Of a stretch of DNA of 64,000 nt, positions 12,590-22,640 are shown piece by piece (the first letter of the stretch is position 1; every line of letters starts with the position of its first letter). The translations under genes and the position numbers were made by a program. Source of the stretch: Glandiceps talaboti. Taxonomy: Eukaryota; Hemichordata; Enteropneusta; Spengelidae. Location of the stretch: assembly GCF_964340395.1 (NCBI RefSeq), contig NC_135556.1, forward strand, positions 1,782,501 to 1,846,500. Reading direction: 5' to 3'. The notes below the pieces were generated by a model. The model made no database searches. It worked only from the letters and a program-made list of their open reading frames with translations, and was not told where the DNA came from.

Positions 12590-15500
12590 GCACGCACGCA
12601 CGCAGACAGACAGACAGACAGACAGACGCGGGGCAATCCCTATAACACTACTGAACCTCAGTTAAGTTGTGCTAAAAAAAAAGGATTTTTGAGGTTGGCT
12701 ATAAATAATTCCAGTGTCTTACAGCTTTAACCCTGGAAAAGTTGAATGATGAATGAAATAAACTAGGGTTCTAAAATAATTTTGAGGCAATTTGAATTTC
12801 AATTTTCTAACAAATTTACCAAAAACACTGCCCATAATTGTCAACAACATTCAACTTGTAGTAGACATAACATCGTCTGATATTTTAATTTAATAGTCTA
12901 TGGACCTCCTTGCAGGTGGTGCACATATTTCGTTAGTCCTGCTTGCATACGGAACAAGTCGCCCCCTCGGTGTTGAGGGTCGTGTTAGTAATATAGACCA
13001 GTGCCCGTCTGCAAGCAGGACTAGCATTTCGTACGCAAGCTGGACTAAATTTAGTTGAGTGTTCAAAGCTCAATGTGACATGGCAAGAGACATCGTGAAA
13101 ATTGTAGACCCAATCTCGGCAAAAATGAATATTTCGCTAATCATAACTGAAAAGGTCTTGTCTGAAAAATTTTCAATATCAATGACATATAAGCAGTGCG
13201 CTAGCATCTTCCAACGGTATGTCATATGCGTCAAGCAAAAGTTACTAGGTCATCTATCATCTCAGAATAGCTGTCCCTCGCTTTTGTGCTGCTAGATTCA
13301 TCGACTAATATAAACCATTATTAGGTAGAAGACATCCCAAAACACTATTATTAACTTTTTATCATTCGTTTTTTGAAAACTCACAATGTTTCACAACCCA
13401 GCCATCCCACAATCTCAATTAATATAGTACAAGTACATACATTTACTTACAGTTATAAATTGTATTTTTCCCATTTCTCACTCAAAGGCCAGAATATAAT
13501 ATTAGTACATGATACAATTTACCGAGTGACAGCATCACAAGCATACGGTGTACACGTAACTTGACTAATATTGTGCCTAGCATGATACGTGTTACACCAT
13601 GCATGTGCACCATGCACCACCGCGGCACCGATTGTCCATAGAAAATACAGGTAACAAGTCATTGAGAATGACATAGTCCCCACTATGATTGGGTTTTAAG
13701 GAATTATCACTACTCTGATCACGTAACAACACTTGTGAACCTAAATCAAACAGACTTAGATATGTTGTGTCTGCCTGTTGGACATGGAACATGCCTACAA
13801 CAATAATGGATGGGTCGGGTATGGGGGATCGTATCACGACGAAAATGGATATGCATATGTATGTCATAGAACACTGTCCTAATACCAACTTTGAATGAGA
13901 TCTGTTCAAGCATGTCTGAGTTATGGCTTTGGACATGGAAAATTTGCGAACAAAATGGCTGCCAGCCAGCCATATTGGATTGTATCACAATGAAAATGGA
14001 TATGCACATGTATGTCATAGAACACTGTCCTAATACCAACTTTGAATGAGATCTGTTCAAGCATGTCTGAGTTATGGCTTTGGACATGGAAAATTCGCAA
14101 GCAAAATGGCTGCCAGGCAGCCATATTGGATCGTATCATGGTGAAAATGGATATGCACATGTATGTCATAGAACAATGTCCTAATACCAACTTTGAATGA
14201 GATCTGTTCAAGCATGTCTGAGCTATGGGGTTGGACATACAAAAATCGCAAACAAAATGGCTGCTAGGCGGCTATATTGGATCGTATCATGACAACAATG
14301 AATATGCACATGTATGTCATAGAACACTGTCCTAATGCCGGACGGACGGACAGACGGAACCCAATCCATAAGTCCTAAGTCCCCGTCTCGGACTTCGTCC
14401 GGCGGTGACTAAAAATTTACGACCCTGCTGCATACTGTCTCATATTTACATTTAATAAAACTACACAAATATTTATTCACGGTTACAAACACTTTAATTT
14501 TCTGTAATGATTATGTGGTCTTGTTGCTAGACATATTTGCATAGATTTTATCAAGATTTATTCCCATGCCTACTCATCCATGGTGTTATATCTGCAATAT
14601 ACACCATCACTTAATATTGCTATGGGCGTGGTCTTGTTGCTAGGAATATATACATACAATTTTACAATGTTTATTCATTTACCTTCCCATCACCGGTATT
14701 ATTTTGGCATTATTTGTTTACATGTTGCTATGGGTGTTTACACATTTAAAAAATAATGTTTATTCAAATGCCTACCCATCCCTGTTGTTATAATTGTAAA
14801 AATAGCACCAATGGTATTACAGCACAACTGCATGTGGCTATTGCTAAGCATTTGTTTGAAACCTGCTGTCCTGAAACCTGTACATAGGCACAGGGATTTT
14901 TGTGTTCTGCAGAAAATGTAATACATGGATTTTTTTCACTCTAGTTATTCAATACCTTTCAAATTGAACGGACTATAACACTAGTGTTTACAACTCTGCA
15001 TCTTCAAGTTTATGTGCCAAGTATAAACATTTTCTAAGAACTACACATGCAGGAACATACTGAAATATCAACTTATAGTGTCACTGTTTCATTGACAGTA
15101 CTGTGTATTATTTGAAAGGGTGTTGAACTTTGCAGAAAGATAAAGGAAGGTGTGTGTACTTTAAGTTGTTTGTAATATCTTTGTAAAATTCTAGCAATGT
15201 AAGTCAGATACACGTTTTATGAACAAAACATGGCTGTATTTTTATGTGTTGACTTTCATTTGTATTAAATTGTAATTTTACATGTAATTTGACAAAGTAT
15301 AAAGTTATATCTCTGGTTTTCTCTATTTACTCCAAAGCAAGGAGATATTTTTGTTTCTATTTCACTTTTTATTCATGTATTATGTCTAATCTTGCAATTA
15401 TAATCCACATAATTGTGCTGATTTTGATGTTCATGAATATGTTGGGCAAGGTCAAAGTCTCATTGGAAAGTTTACTATTGATCACACTGGGGTAGACATT

Positions 15501-18500
15501 TGAGTGGTGGCTCTATGTATCAAACATTTGGAAGTATGAGACAAAATGTGTATTTTCAGGAGAAATATGACCACCATTGTCACAAAGGTCACAAAATCAA
15601 AGGATAGTAATTGACATTTGTATCAGGTTTGGTTGAGATTGTCTCATGAGTGTCAGAGATATGGTTGTCCACAGCTGGATGAATGGACGGCCAGGTGGAC
15701 ATGGGTCATTCCTATAGTCCCTAGGCCCTCAGCACTGCACCCGTGGGGGAACCGTATCAAAAAGTATATGGTTACTATTTGACTACTACCGTATAATAAT
15801 AAGGTAAGTGTAGTAGTATTATAAAGGATATGACCAGCAGTCACAAATGCTGACACAAACCATTCATTAAATTTGTCTACAGTCTTCAAGTACCTGTGAA
15901 CAGACAAAAATAAAATTCATTATATGACTGCCGCTGGACTGAAGTTTATAGTGTGTGTGTGTGTGTGTGTGTTTTGTTTGGGAACCTAGTAAGGTGCATT
16001 TCTCTCTCCTTTCTGGTAGTCGGTTGGTTACAATATCAATAATTACATCTATGGTAAATCTTTACATAAAGAAATATTCTAATTGAACAAAGTAACATGG
16101 ACATATTTCATTATAAAATGTTAGATGAGGTATAAAATTGATACAAGTCATTGAGAATGACAGAGTCCCCGCTATGATTGGGTTTTAAGGAACTGGCAGT
16201 TTATGTTGTCATTTTCTTGATATCACTACTCTGATCACGCAACAACACTTGTGAACCTAAATCAAACAGACTTAGATATATTGTGTCTGCTCGTTGGACA
16301 TGGAACAGGCCTACTCATGTTGTGTGTCCTCTTTGGACATGGGACATGCCTACTCTTCAAGATGACGTGATAGAATAAACCATTCAACAATAAAGGATGG
16401 GTCGGGTATGGGGGGGGGGGGGCTGTTCAAGCATGTCTGAGTTATGGCTTTGGACATGGAAAATTCGCAAACAAAATGGCTGCCAGGCAGCCATATTGGA
16501 TCGTATCACGACGAAAAGGGATATGCACATGTATGTCATAGAACACTGTCCTAATACCAACTTTGAATGAGATCTATTCAAGCATGTCTGAGTTATGGCT
16601 TTGGACATGGAAAATTCGCAAACAAAATGGCTGCAAGGTGGCCATATTGGATTGTATCACGACAACAATGAATATACACATGTATGTCATAGAACACTGT
16701 CCTAATACCAGCTTTGAATGAGATCTGTTCACGTATGTCTGAGTTATGGCTTTAGACAGGGAAAATTTACAAACAAAATGGCTGCTAGGCAGCCATATTG
16801 GATCGTATCATGAAACAAATTGACGTGCATATGTATGCCATTGTATGTTGCCCCTGTACCAAGTTTGAAAAAAATTGGTCCAGGCATCTCCAAGAAACGG
16901 CTCTGGACGGACGGACGGAACCCAATCCATAAGTCCCCGTCCCGGACTTCATCCGGCGGGGACTAATAAGCTATGACTTACATATTATTTGTTGTCCACA
17001 TATGTTCATCTACTAAATCCAAAGCAGCGTGTGCAATAAACTGATTGAGATGTCGGTGGTCATCCTTCTGTAGACAAATATTCATGAATGCAAAAAAGTG
17101 TTATTGTCATGATAAAACCCAAGAATGTCAATTTAACATGAATTGGCAAAATATCACTGTTTTGCTAAAATGGGTGGACAAAATTTACCTGAGTTACCTA
17201 GTCATTTTGCCAGGGTTCCCAACCTGTATTTTTGTTAAGGATGGTAAGTAGGTAAAACTACCCAAATTCATTAGTCATTTTACTCGGGTTCCCTCTCAGT
17301 GTTTTTGTTAAGGGTGGCAAGCAGATAAAATATACCCGAGTTCCCCAGTCATTTTACCAGGGTTCCAAACTAGTGTTTTTGTTATGGGTGGCAAGTAGAT
17401 AAAATTTACCCGAGTTCACCAGCCATTTTACCAGGGTTCCAAACTAGTGTTTTTGTTAAGGTTGGTAAGCAAGTAAAGTATACCCAAGTTCACCAGCCAT
17501 ATTATCAGGGTTCCTCACCTGTGTAGTGAGTTTAAAGTGTATGTAAATAGGTGTTCAAAGTTTCCGACTTTTTGCTTACAAATGATGCAGTTTGGATAGA
17601 TTTCTTTTAGAATCCACAAAGCAATTTGTTCAAAATTAATATATTAACTATGAAAAATTGATTTTTGTGAATATGCTAGCCAAGCAATCCGCTTTGTAAA
17701 TCGTCGGTATTTGACATCATAACCGGAACAACACCATTTTGTTTTCATTTGCTATTATGCCATAACGTGTCAGAGGCTGCTCATTTATAACAGAAGACAT
17801 CTCTTTATACCGCTTTCCAAGGTGGGAATTCTTAAAAAAGCATGGGAGATGTTTGTTAGATTAACCAGGTCTGACTGGAAACATTCCTTGCCTAATAGCG
17901 TAATTTTAGGGAGAGGATTTTGTGCCAGTGTCCCACGTGGACTTGAAACTGTCGTCAAATGTGTGATGGGGATGCAGACATGGTAAGTGCAAATTAAACT
18001 AAAAATCATACTCTAGTGCATTTAGGATTATTTAAGGTGTACTACACTTTTATAAGAATGAGTTTTAATAATTGGTATGAGGATTCAAAACAGCGATAGT
18101 TTGTCATCAAACAGCATTACAAGTAGTGTGGTCGTGGTCCGATAAAGTTGAAAGCTTCTGTAATATTTGTATGGGAAGGAACAGGTCAGTTGGACTCGGC
18201 CATCTAACATTTCGACCCTGTTATGCAGACCCCCTTTTCGAAAAACCTCAACTTCTTGGTCTCAAAATTTGTTGCATTTACTCTTCCCTGGCTTTTAGCC
18301 AAAGCAAAGTGTCCATGTTAAATAAATGGTGTGTCATACATAACAAACATGTATCAACAAATGATCAAATCGACTTTTTTTTTTGGCAAATCAAAATGGC
18401 ATAAAATACATCTGCCAATTGACAGGGCTGTTATTGTTCTTGCTTTAGACAAGCAATCCACAGCTAAATAAACTACAAATAGTACTATATATACTATATA

Positions 18501-21500
18501 TACTGACACATGTAATAATACATAAGATGTAAACAGTAAAGTAATTCTGTAACAAAATTCATTTTTTTCATAACATATTTCGACCCATGTTAAATTCTTA
18601 GGCTGCATTCAAGACTTTTATTTCCATGTCCTCGCTCTATCTGTGTATTAATGATAACACCATTGTCAGACCATAGAGTACTAGATAGACCCTCTACCAA
18701 CTGATCAGACCTTGATTTGCTGTACGTTCGACGTTCTCACAAAGTAGGAATCTGTGGTTTGGTAACAGTGTTAGCTTACACATCATGCATATAAATGTAA
18801 ACTCTACTAGTACTACTGTTACTGAAGTTTATAATTGCAATAATTTCAATGAAACAACCACGTGCAAGATTTTTTATTACTTCTCAGCATGGGGGTATAA
18901 GGGGATTAAAGGAGTGTCTATTTTACATTATTATAACTTCCCTATCAATATACGTTGATGTTGTGACCGGCTATTAACAACCCTCTTGTTTGGTTCATCA
19001 TCTCGTGATTGCGGTAGTACTAGTAGTTCATACATGTACCCCACTACCACCTCTTCATTATCACTCATACTGCTGCTACTAGTATTTCCACCTCTAAATA
19101 GCAAAATAAAGTCTCATCTGCTGAATTGCTGCACTTGGTATTCTATGACCTGACACTTGTATGCTTACATCCGGGTACCTTATAGCAATATGTCCGGCTA
19201 TGATGACACCAAATAACGATGAAGACTTCGGGAATGTCCGGAATATTTCCATAAAAATCAATTTTTTATATTTGATACTGCATTTTTGAACAAAATGCTT
19301 TACGAATTTTCAATCATATATCCAAACTACATCATTTACAAGCAAAAAAGTCAGAAACTTTGAAAACCTATTTACATATACTTTATTCTGACAAAGGAAA
19401 CAGTGCAAGCATGTGTGCACTTTATGTGCACATGCTTTGTGACTTAGTAATAATCATGTACTCTGCCAGCGAGATGCAATGTTTATAATGAGATGACTTG
19501 ACGCACCATTAATGAGATGCTCTGTGCACACCTCAAAGGTGCAAATTGAATGCTGTTTACATACACTAATCCCCAAGAGCATTGTTCATGAACTTTTCCA
19601 GCATAATGCTTTAAAGATGCAAGCATAGTTCATGCACAATATCCCATTATGCTTGATCTGTACTGTATGCGTGCACACCAGTGCAAGTAATTTCTGGTAC
19701 ATACCATATTTCCTCATGTTAGCACCCTTACATGGGCAAGCGCCCAGTGCTTTGGTTCAGACAATGTCTATTTTTAGAATAGTTGCGGTAAACAGCTCAC
19801 CCCCACCCACCCTTCCTACCATGTATTTGTTCATTAAGGAAGACAGTAACAATCATAGGTACTTGAATGTCTTTTGGTACCTTACCCATTACCATAAATA
19901 AAAGTTGATCAGATCAGTAGTAAAGGTATAGATGTCAATTTTGGCACAGATAATGAATATAAACTAAAATTTTAGTCTTCAAAATTTTGTGTCATTTCGA
20001 GCAATATGAACCCACTTTGCCATCCACGGCAGTTCAACATATTATCATGTTCAGGTCCACTATCATTTACTTGAGAACTTGCACGGTCAGATTGAAATAT
20101 GTACGGAAGTATAGACCACACATGAGGTGGAGACACCAAATTTGGCACAGATTATGAACATAAACTACAAATTTGTGTTGTTTCAAGCATCGGAACCCAC
20201 CTTGCTGGCCATTATTAGCATAGATCATTCTTAAATGCCCAAGTTGAATAGAGATCGTGTGATGTCTACATCTTCACACATCATGCACATGGCTGGCCAT
20301 GTGCTCGACTTCTGTTTACAATTGGGACGTAAGTAATGAAGGTATTCAGTAATTCATAGCCCAAATTTCATAACATAAATGATGTTTTTCTTTCACATTT
20401 TTACTACAAATTTTGTTTTAAATAACTTAAAAATAATTAGATCACATAGTAAAACTAACCTTAGAGGTTAAATTTAGTTTGCAATTTGTTTCACACTAAA
20501 TATGCTTAAATTCAGATGATGACTCCACAGCCCAAATTGTACGACTGGTGATTGTATTATAGCTACATGTAGCTACAGTGGGATGATACATCCTGTGGAA
20601 TGGTTCTGTGTCATCTCTCTTTGTCAAACAGAGACACTGTCATGCACACCAATGTCAATTTGGTCCTCTTGTTATTCTCAGAATTTTTGTGAAACAATTA
20701 TGCTATCATAAATGTTAAGGAGTTCACAATTGGAGAAGCATAAAATTTAGTATGATGAACCATGACACACTGGTAAACTAAGTAGACTTTACATCCAGGG
20801 TTCATACACTTAAAGCAAAACAAAATTCCAGGACTTTCCAGGGGTTTTTCGTCAGTTTTTCAGGGGTATTCGTATTGATTTTGGCCATTTTCCAGGGATG
20901 TTGACCACTAAAGTATATTTTTTGAATGACATCTAATTGTCTGATGTGGACAAGAAGAAATTAACAAGGGTTTCCATAATATGTCACAAAACATTTTAAA
21001 GACAATCGACATTAAGCAAGACGTTGGTTTCAAAACTACGTTTCCACGGAAAAACCTCTGTCCTATCCCAAAATTAGTCGTTTCGTCAAGCTGGTGCATT
21101 GATCGAGTAAGATTTGAGTCGCAGCATTTTCCAGGGCATTCCAGGGGTAGGGAGCTTTTTTCCAGAGAGGGTTTGAAATTCCAGGGTTTTCTAGGGTTTT
21201 CCAGGACCGTGCGAACCCTGTACATCGCAATGGTTGCCAATCTTATCAATTTCAATGTGTGGCTACATTACATGCTCAGGGCACTGTACAACATTTTACC
21301 CACAACTCTCTCTGATTTGTAGTGTTGGACATCATCTCCTTGAAGTCAGACAAATCTCACCAGTGTATAGGGTTTTGTAAAAACATTGAATTGCCACTCA
21401 TGAGTTTCTGAATACCCATTTTCATCGGTTCTGGTATCAGTGATTTATTGTAGAAGGAGTAGCAATTTTAGGAATTTGTCGGCAGATTTTCTTGAAAGAC

Positions 21501-22146
21501 ATGCAGAATATTTGAGACGAAACTAAGGAAAATATATGCACCTGTTATGACTGTGCCAAAGATATAGATTTATTTGAATAGGTATGACAAAAGAAATTTA
21601 CATACTAAAACTCATCATACACACTGACTACCCAAGTTATTGACACTTTGACATTGAAAAGTGTTTTCTTCACAGCACATGCTTAATTTAGTTATTAGTT
21701 CATTTTTATACAAAATTTAGAACTTTATTTTTGATTCCTAAGCGTTCTTTTGCTACATATTAATTAAACTTAATTACTATGCTTAAAATGTTGAAAAGTA
21801 TAGATTATTGAAAAAGTTATAAAATAAGGAACCTCCACGCATACCAATCAGAGAGAGTTGTAAGATATTGTACAGTGCAGGGCACTAACCCGCATCAGTA
21901 CGGTATATAATAATAGCTGATGGAAGTACTCAAACATAAGCTTTCAAACATTATATTTTTATAAAAACACGTGTACCAAACAGATACACATGTAGATGCA
22001 TCACACTGTGCCGAGTGGCTGACATTAGACAGACTGTATCTGTAATTTACCTTGGCATCAGCTCCCTTTGCTTGTGAACTGTGCTCTAGTTCAAAAACTG
22101 GGTTGTCATGGTGACCAACAATGGCAAAATAGTAATTGCCTGACAT
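8515..22146 (-). CDS. TRAPPC2: Trafficking protein particle complex subunit 2 (sedlin), complete, 5 coding exons
   Basis: The joined exons 22146-22051, 17067-16982, 15893-15832, 10252-10167 and 8613-8515 give 429 nt, a 142-residue protein; human sedlin is 140. The N-terminus [20 protein letters not shown], the block [20 protein letters not shown], the block [20 protein letters not shown], the block [15 protein letters not shown] and the C-terminal NPFYEPNS all match the sedlin family in order. The family has a small longin-like fold and is a core subunit of TRAPP, which tethers ER-derived vesicles at the early Golgi and acts as a Rab GEF. Intron phases are 0, 2, 1 and 0, and every junction keeps frame. 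Intron 3 looks U12-type. Two residues are inserted after position 25 or so relative to human, so residue 82 here corresponds to human 80. PCM1 lies 12 kb upstream in divergent orientation. No broken frame is seen, so the gene should be functional if the 3' end of intron 3 is spliced correctly. Confidence 0.96.
8852..9598. repeat. 30/31-bp G-rich minisatellite in TRAPPC2 intron 4, about 25 copies
   Basis: Plus-strand unit CTATGTTTTAGACCTAAGGG plus GAGGGGTTTA, with a 31-bp variant carrying an extra G. In the TRAPPC2 sense direction each unit reads CTAAAAC, then a C/T run, then CCTTAG|G, which resembles a branch site, polypyrimidine tract and 3' splice site. Confidence 0.97.
9781..10166. repeat. 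60-bp perfect tandem array at the TRAPPC2 exon 4 donor
   Basis: Six full units and a partial one; 9841-10140 consists of five identical 60-bp units. In the sense (minus) direction each unit ends AATAAAG and restarts GTAAGTAATGG, so each carries a full consensus donor. The array starts exactly at the exon 4 boundary. Perfect identity implies very recent expansion or an assembly artefact. Confidence 0.97.
10167..10252 (-). CDS. TRAPPC2: TRAPPC2 coding exon 4
   Basis: The exon encodes [20 protein letters not shown] and EIYELYVK, matching the sedlin segment with MLHDI and EDGIKNFF. It is 86 nt (2 + 84), phase 1 to 0. The donor AAG|GTAAGTAATGG is copied six more times downstream by the 60-bp array. 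Read-through past this donor would add nine residues (VSNGVQSLS) and stop. The first two bases of the exon (GT) are tied to the uncertain U12 acceptor. Confidence 0.92.
10253..10271 (-). promoter_or_regulatory. TRAPPC2: U12-type branch site and 3' splice region of TRAPPC2 intron 3
   Basis: TTCTTTAAC (10271-10263) differs at one position from the U12 branch consensus TTCCTTAAC. It lies about 11 nt from the end of the intron, the distance expected for U12 introns. Frame continuity puts the junction as GCAA|GT ATG, giving terminal dinucleotides AT-AA and an Arg codon. The neighbouring choice, GCAAG|T ATG, breaks frame unless the donor also shifts by one base to TA-AG. Confidence 0.65.
10272..11000. 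other. TRAPPC2 intron 3, featureless part
   Basis: Non-coding, with a run of about 18 A at 10711-10729 and short TG/AAT tracts. No element boundaries recognised. Confidence 0.4.
11001..11392. mobile_element. Hairpin-ended repeat element, copy 1
   Basis: The 5' end is the small hairpin GTCATTGAGAATGAC followed by ATAGTCCC. The 3' end is the strong hairpin GTCCCCGTCCCGGACTTCGT... ending GGACTAA. It holds about two of the roughly 154-bp internal units (CATGTCTGAGTTATGGCTTT, then GGCTGC...GGCCACATTGGATC). No ORF; it must be non-autonomous. Confidence 0.75.
11658..11845 (-). pseudogene. LINE reverse transcriptase fragment
   Basis: The minus-strand frame contains [35 protein letters not shown] and VTNDILR, typical of the N-terminal RT region of CR1/Jockey-like elements. 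It is about 55 residues with both ends missing; a relic. Confidence 0.85.
11907..12360. repeat. About 120-bp diverged tandem repeat, about 4 copies
   Basis: Units share CATTTGGCTGTTGCTATGGG, CGTGGTC and TTGTTGCTAGG and differ by substitutions and small indels. Similar units occur at about 14515-14800, and a reverse-complement piece at about 33395-33545. Confidence 0.8.
12541..12626. repeat. Compound microsatellite (CA)n(GCAC)n(AGAC)n
   Basis: It is preceded by ATCATGGCAATCGGTTCAGC, a motif that also borders the (TG)n at 32.85 kb in inverse orientation. It therefore looks like the tail of a dispersed repeat family. Confidence 0.95.
12930..13045. repeat. Short inverted repeat
   Basis: TTAGTCCTGCTTGCATACGG on the left pairs with CCGTCTGCAAGCAGGACTAG on the right (two mismatches) across about 60 bp. 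A small palindromic element; family unknown. Confidence 0.6.
13395..14485. mobile_element. Repeat interrupted by an insertion of about 0.93 kb
   Basis: The flanks 13395-13516 and about 14450-14485 match one continuous stretch at 60296-60445. The extra 0.93 kb (about 13517-14449) includes the hairpin-ended element copy 2. The 60.3-kb copy behaves as the empty version. Confidence 0.7.
13658..14412. mobile_element. Hairpin-ended repeat element, copy 2
   Basis: Begins GTCATTGAGAATGACATAGT and ends with the CCGGACTTCGTCCGG hairpin and GACTAA. It carries about four tandem units of roughly 154 bp, each with a short palindrome like GGCTGCCAGGCAGCC. Unit number varies between copies. Confidence 0.8.
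14515..14800. repeat. Diverged copies of the ~120-bp repeat
   Basis: Shares TGCTATGGGCGTGGTCTTGT and TGCTAGG with 11907-12360. Confidence 0.65.
14801..15822. other. TRAPPC2 intron 3, no feature recognised
   Basis: AT-rich with short chance ORFs only; it runs up to the U12-type donor. Confidence 0.4.
15823..15831 (-). promoter_or_regulatory. TRAPPC2: U12-type 5' splice site of TRAPPC2 intron 3
   Basis: The first nine intron bases are ATATCCTTT, an exact match to the minor-spliceosome AT-type donor. From memory, the human TRAPPC2 intron at the same codon (after the first base of codon 80) is also reported as a non-canonical AT-AC intron. The phase and position here agree with that. Confidence 0.85.
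15832..15893 (-). CDS. TRAPPC2: TRAPPC2 coding exon 3, ending at a U12-type donor
   Basis: Acceptor TGTTCACAG, then G completing Met, then [10 protein letters not shown] and [10 protein letters not shown] and one base (C) of the next codon. It is 62 nt and leaves in phase 1. It is followed directly by ATATCCTTT, the consensus 5' splice site of the minor (U12) spliceosome. There is no GT donor at this boundary. Confidence 0.93.
16147..16966. mobile_element. Hairpin-ended repeat element, copy 3
   Basis: Same termini as copies 1 and 2 (GTCATTGAGAATGAC; GTCCCCG...CGGGGACTAA). It contains about four internal units and a G run at about 16411-16422. Its 3' end lies 15 bp from the TRAPPC2 exon 2 boundary, so nearly the whole intron 2 is this element. 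Confidence 0.8.
16982..17067 (-). CDS. TRAPPC2: TRAPPC2 coding exon 2
   Basis: Acceptor TTGTCTACAG, then [10 protein letters not shown] and [10 protein letters not shown], then EHMWTTNN plus two bases of the next Met codon (AT|G). The exon is 86 nt, enters in phase 0 and leaves in phase 2; the donor is GTAAGTCAT. The donor lies only 15 bp from the end of a hairpin-ended repeat element (16147-16966). Confidence 0.95.
17180..17520. repeat. About 80-bp tandem repeat, 4 copies
   Basis: Units share CATTTTACCAGGGTTCC, then TGTTTTTGTTAAGGGTGG and (C/A)AAGTAG. Related single units occur in other places (about 24070-24130, 25105-25175, 55755-55835), so this is a dispersed family with local tandem expansion. 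Confidence 0.8.
17530..19392. mobile_element. DNA transposon with TIRs of about 200 bp and a THAP-like relic
   Basis: The left arm (17530-17760) and right arm (about 19190-19392) are diverged inverted copies beginning AAAGTGTATGTAAATAGG / AAAGTATATGTAAATAGG. Inside, plus-strand 17775-17985 stays open and reads [20 protein letters not shown] then ILGRGFC. This recalls the THAP zinc-finger spacing (W..F...TR.DW......S.IC..HF) with the metal-binding residues partly lost. No transposase is seen. P-like or Kolobok-like origin is possible. Confidence 0.55.
19393..20789. other. TRAPPC2 intron 1, dispersed repeat copies
   Basis: Two diverged direct copies (about 19925-20060 and 20120-20215) share AATTTTGGCACAGAT...ATGAATATAAACTA and GAACCCAC. 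A reverse-complement copy lies at about 63480-63590. No gene. Confidence 0.5.
20796..21220. mobile_element. Small TIR element, hAT-like termini, 6-bp target duplication
   Basis: Starts CAGGGTTCATACACTTAAAG and ends GGACCGTGCGAACCCTG. The flanks TACATC (20790-20795) and TACATC (21221-21226) are a perfect 6-bp duplication. It is rich in CCAGG/TTCCAGG motifs. It is a deleted, inverted relative of the element at 44810-47794. Confidence 0.85.
21279..21885. mobile_element. TIR (MITE-like) element, copy 2
   Basis: Ends CACTGTACAACATTTTACCC / complement of CACTGTACAATATCTTAC. Flanked by CAGGG on both sides (possible 5-bp duplication). Its body aligns with 7367-7974, including GCACCTGTTA and CCAAAGATAT. 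Confidence 0.7.
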
Positions 22147-22194
22147 ATTGATAGTGTCTATATGATTCTTCCTCTTCAAATAGCCTTCACAAAT
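22051..22194 (-). CDS. TRAPPC2: TRAPPC2 exon with start codon (5' UTR 22194-22147, CDS 22146-22051)
   Basis: On the minus strand a pyrimidine/AT-rich tract ending TTGCCCAG (22195-22201) precedes 48 nt of leader and the ATG at 22146-22144. The 32 codons end GCCAAG, followed by donor GTAAAT, phase 0. An acceptor immediately upstream of the leader implies at least one further non-coding exon, as in human TRAPPC2. I could not locate it. The start is fixed by the conserved MSG N-terminus. Confidence 0.93.
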
Positions 22195-22412
22195 CTGGGC
22201 AACAAAATAATAATTAATAAAAATACACATCAGATGAAACTACAGAGAAAACATGTTAAGTAATAATATACTGCAAGAAACAATAAAGGACATCATGATA
22301 CAAACAATTAAATCAGGAAGGAATAACACTGCAGTGCCACAGTGCAATGAGCAAGCTTGTACTATGAACAGACTGTACAAATGAAAAAACTCACACTCAT
22401 TCTCAAACTATT

Positions 22413-22640
22413 GCAGCCCATCATCCATTGATATGTAGTATATGTATGGTTGGTAACTTCTGACAACTAATACTGTTAGCACACCTTGCATTTTAGTATT
22501 CCAGTATTCACACAATTCAGGTACACATGATATCTTGCTTTCCAAATGATGTGTCTTTATTAACAATTTAATATTAATAATTATCTTTTCGTTTATGGAT
22601 ACCTAAATATAGGGTAAAATTTGGTCCATTTTTCATGCCC
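22413..22640 (-). pseudogene. Truncated, frameshifted copy of the 32.3-kb ORF
   Basis: About 228 bp is roughly 95% identical to 32318-32540 in the same orientation. It has an extra 7 bp (ATTATTA duplication) that breaks the frame, and it is cut at both ends (a C run follows at about 22639). It lies 220 bp upstream of the TRAPPC2 leader exon. Confidence 0.8.

Noticed and set aside
20908-21322. Overlapping 113- and 115-aa ORFs on both strands
   Set aside because: They lie inside the small TIR element (20796-21220) and its flank, with no transposase motif.
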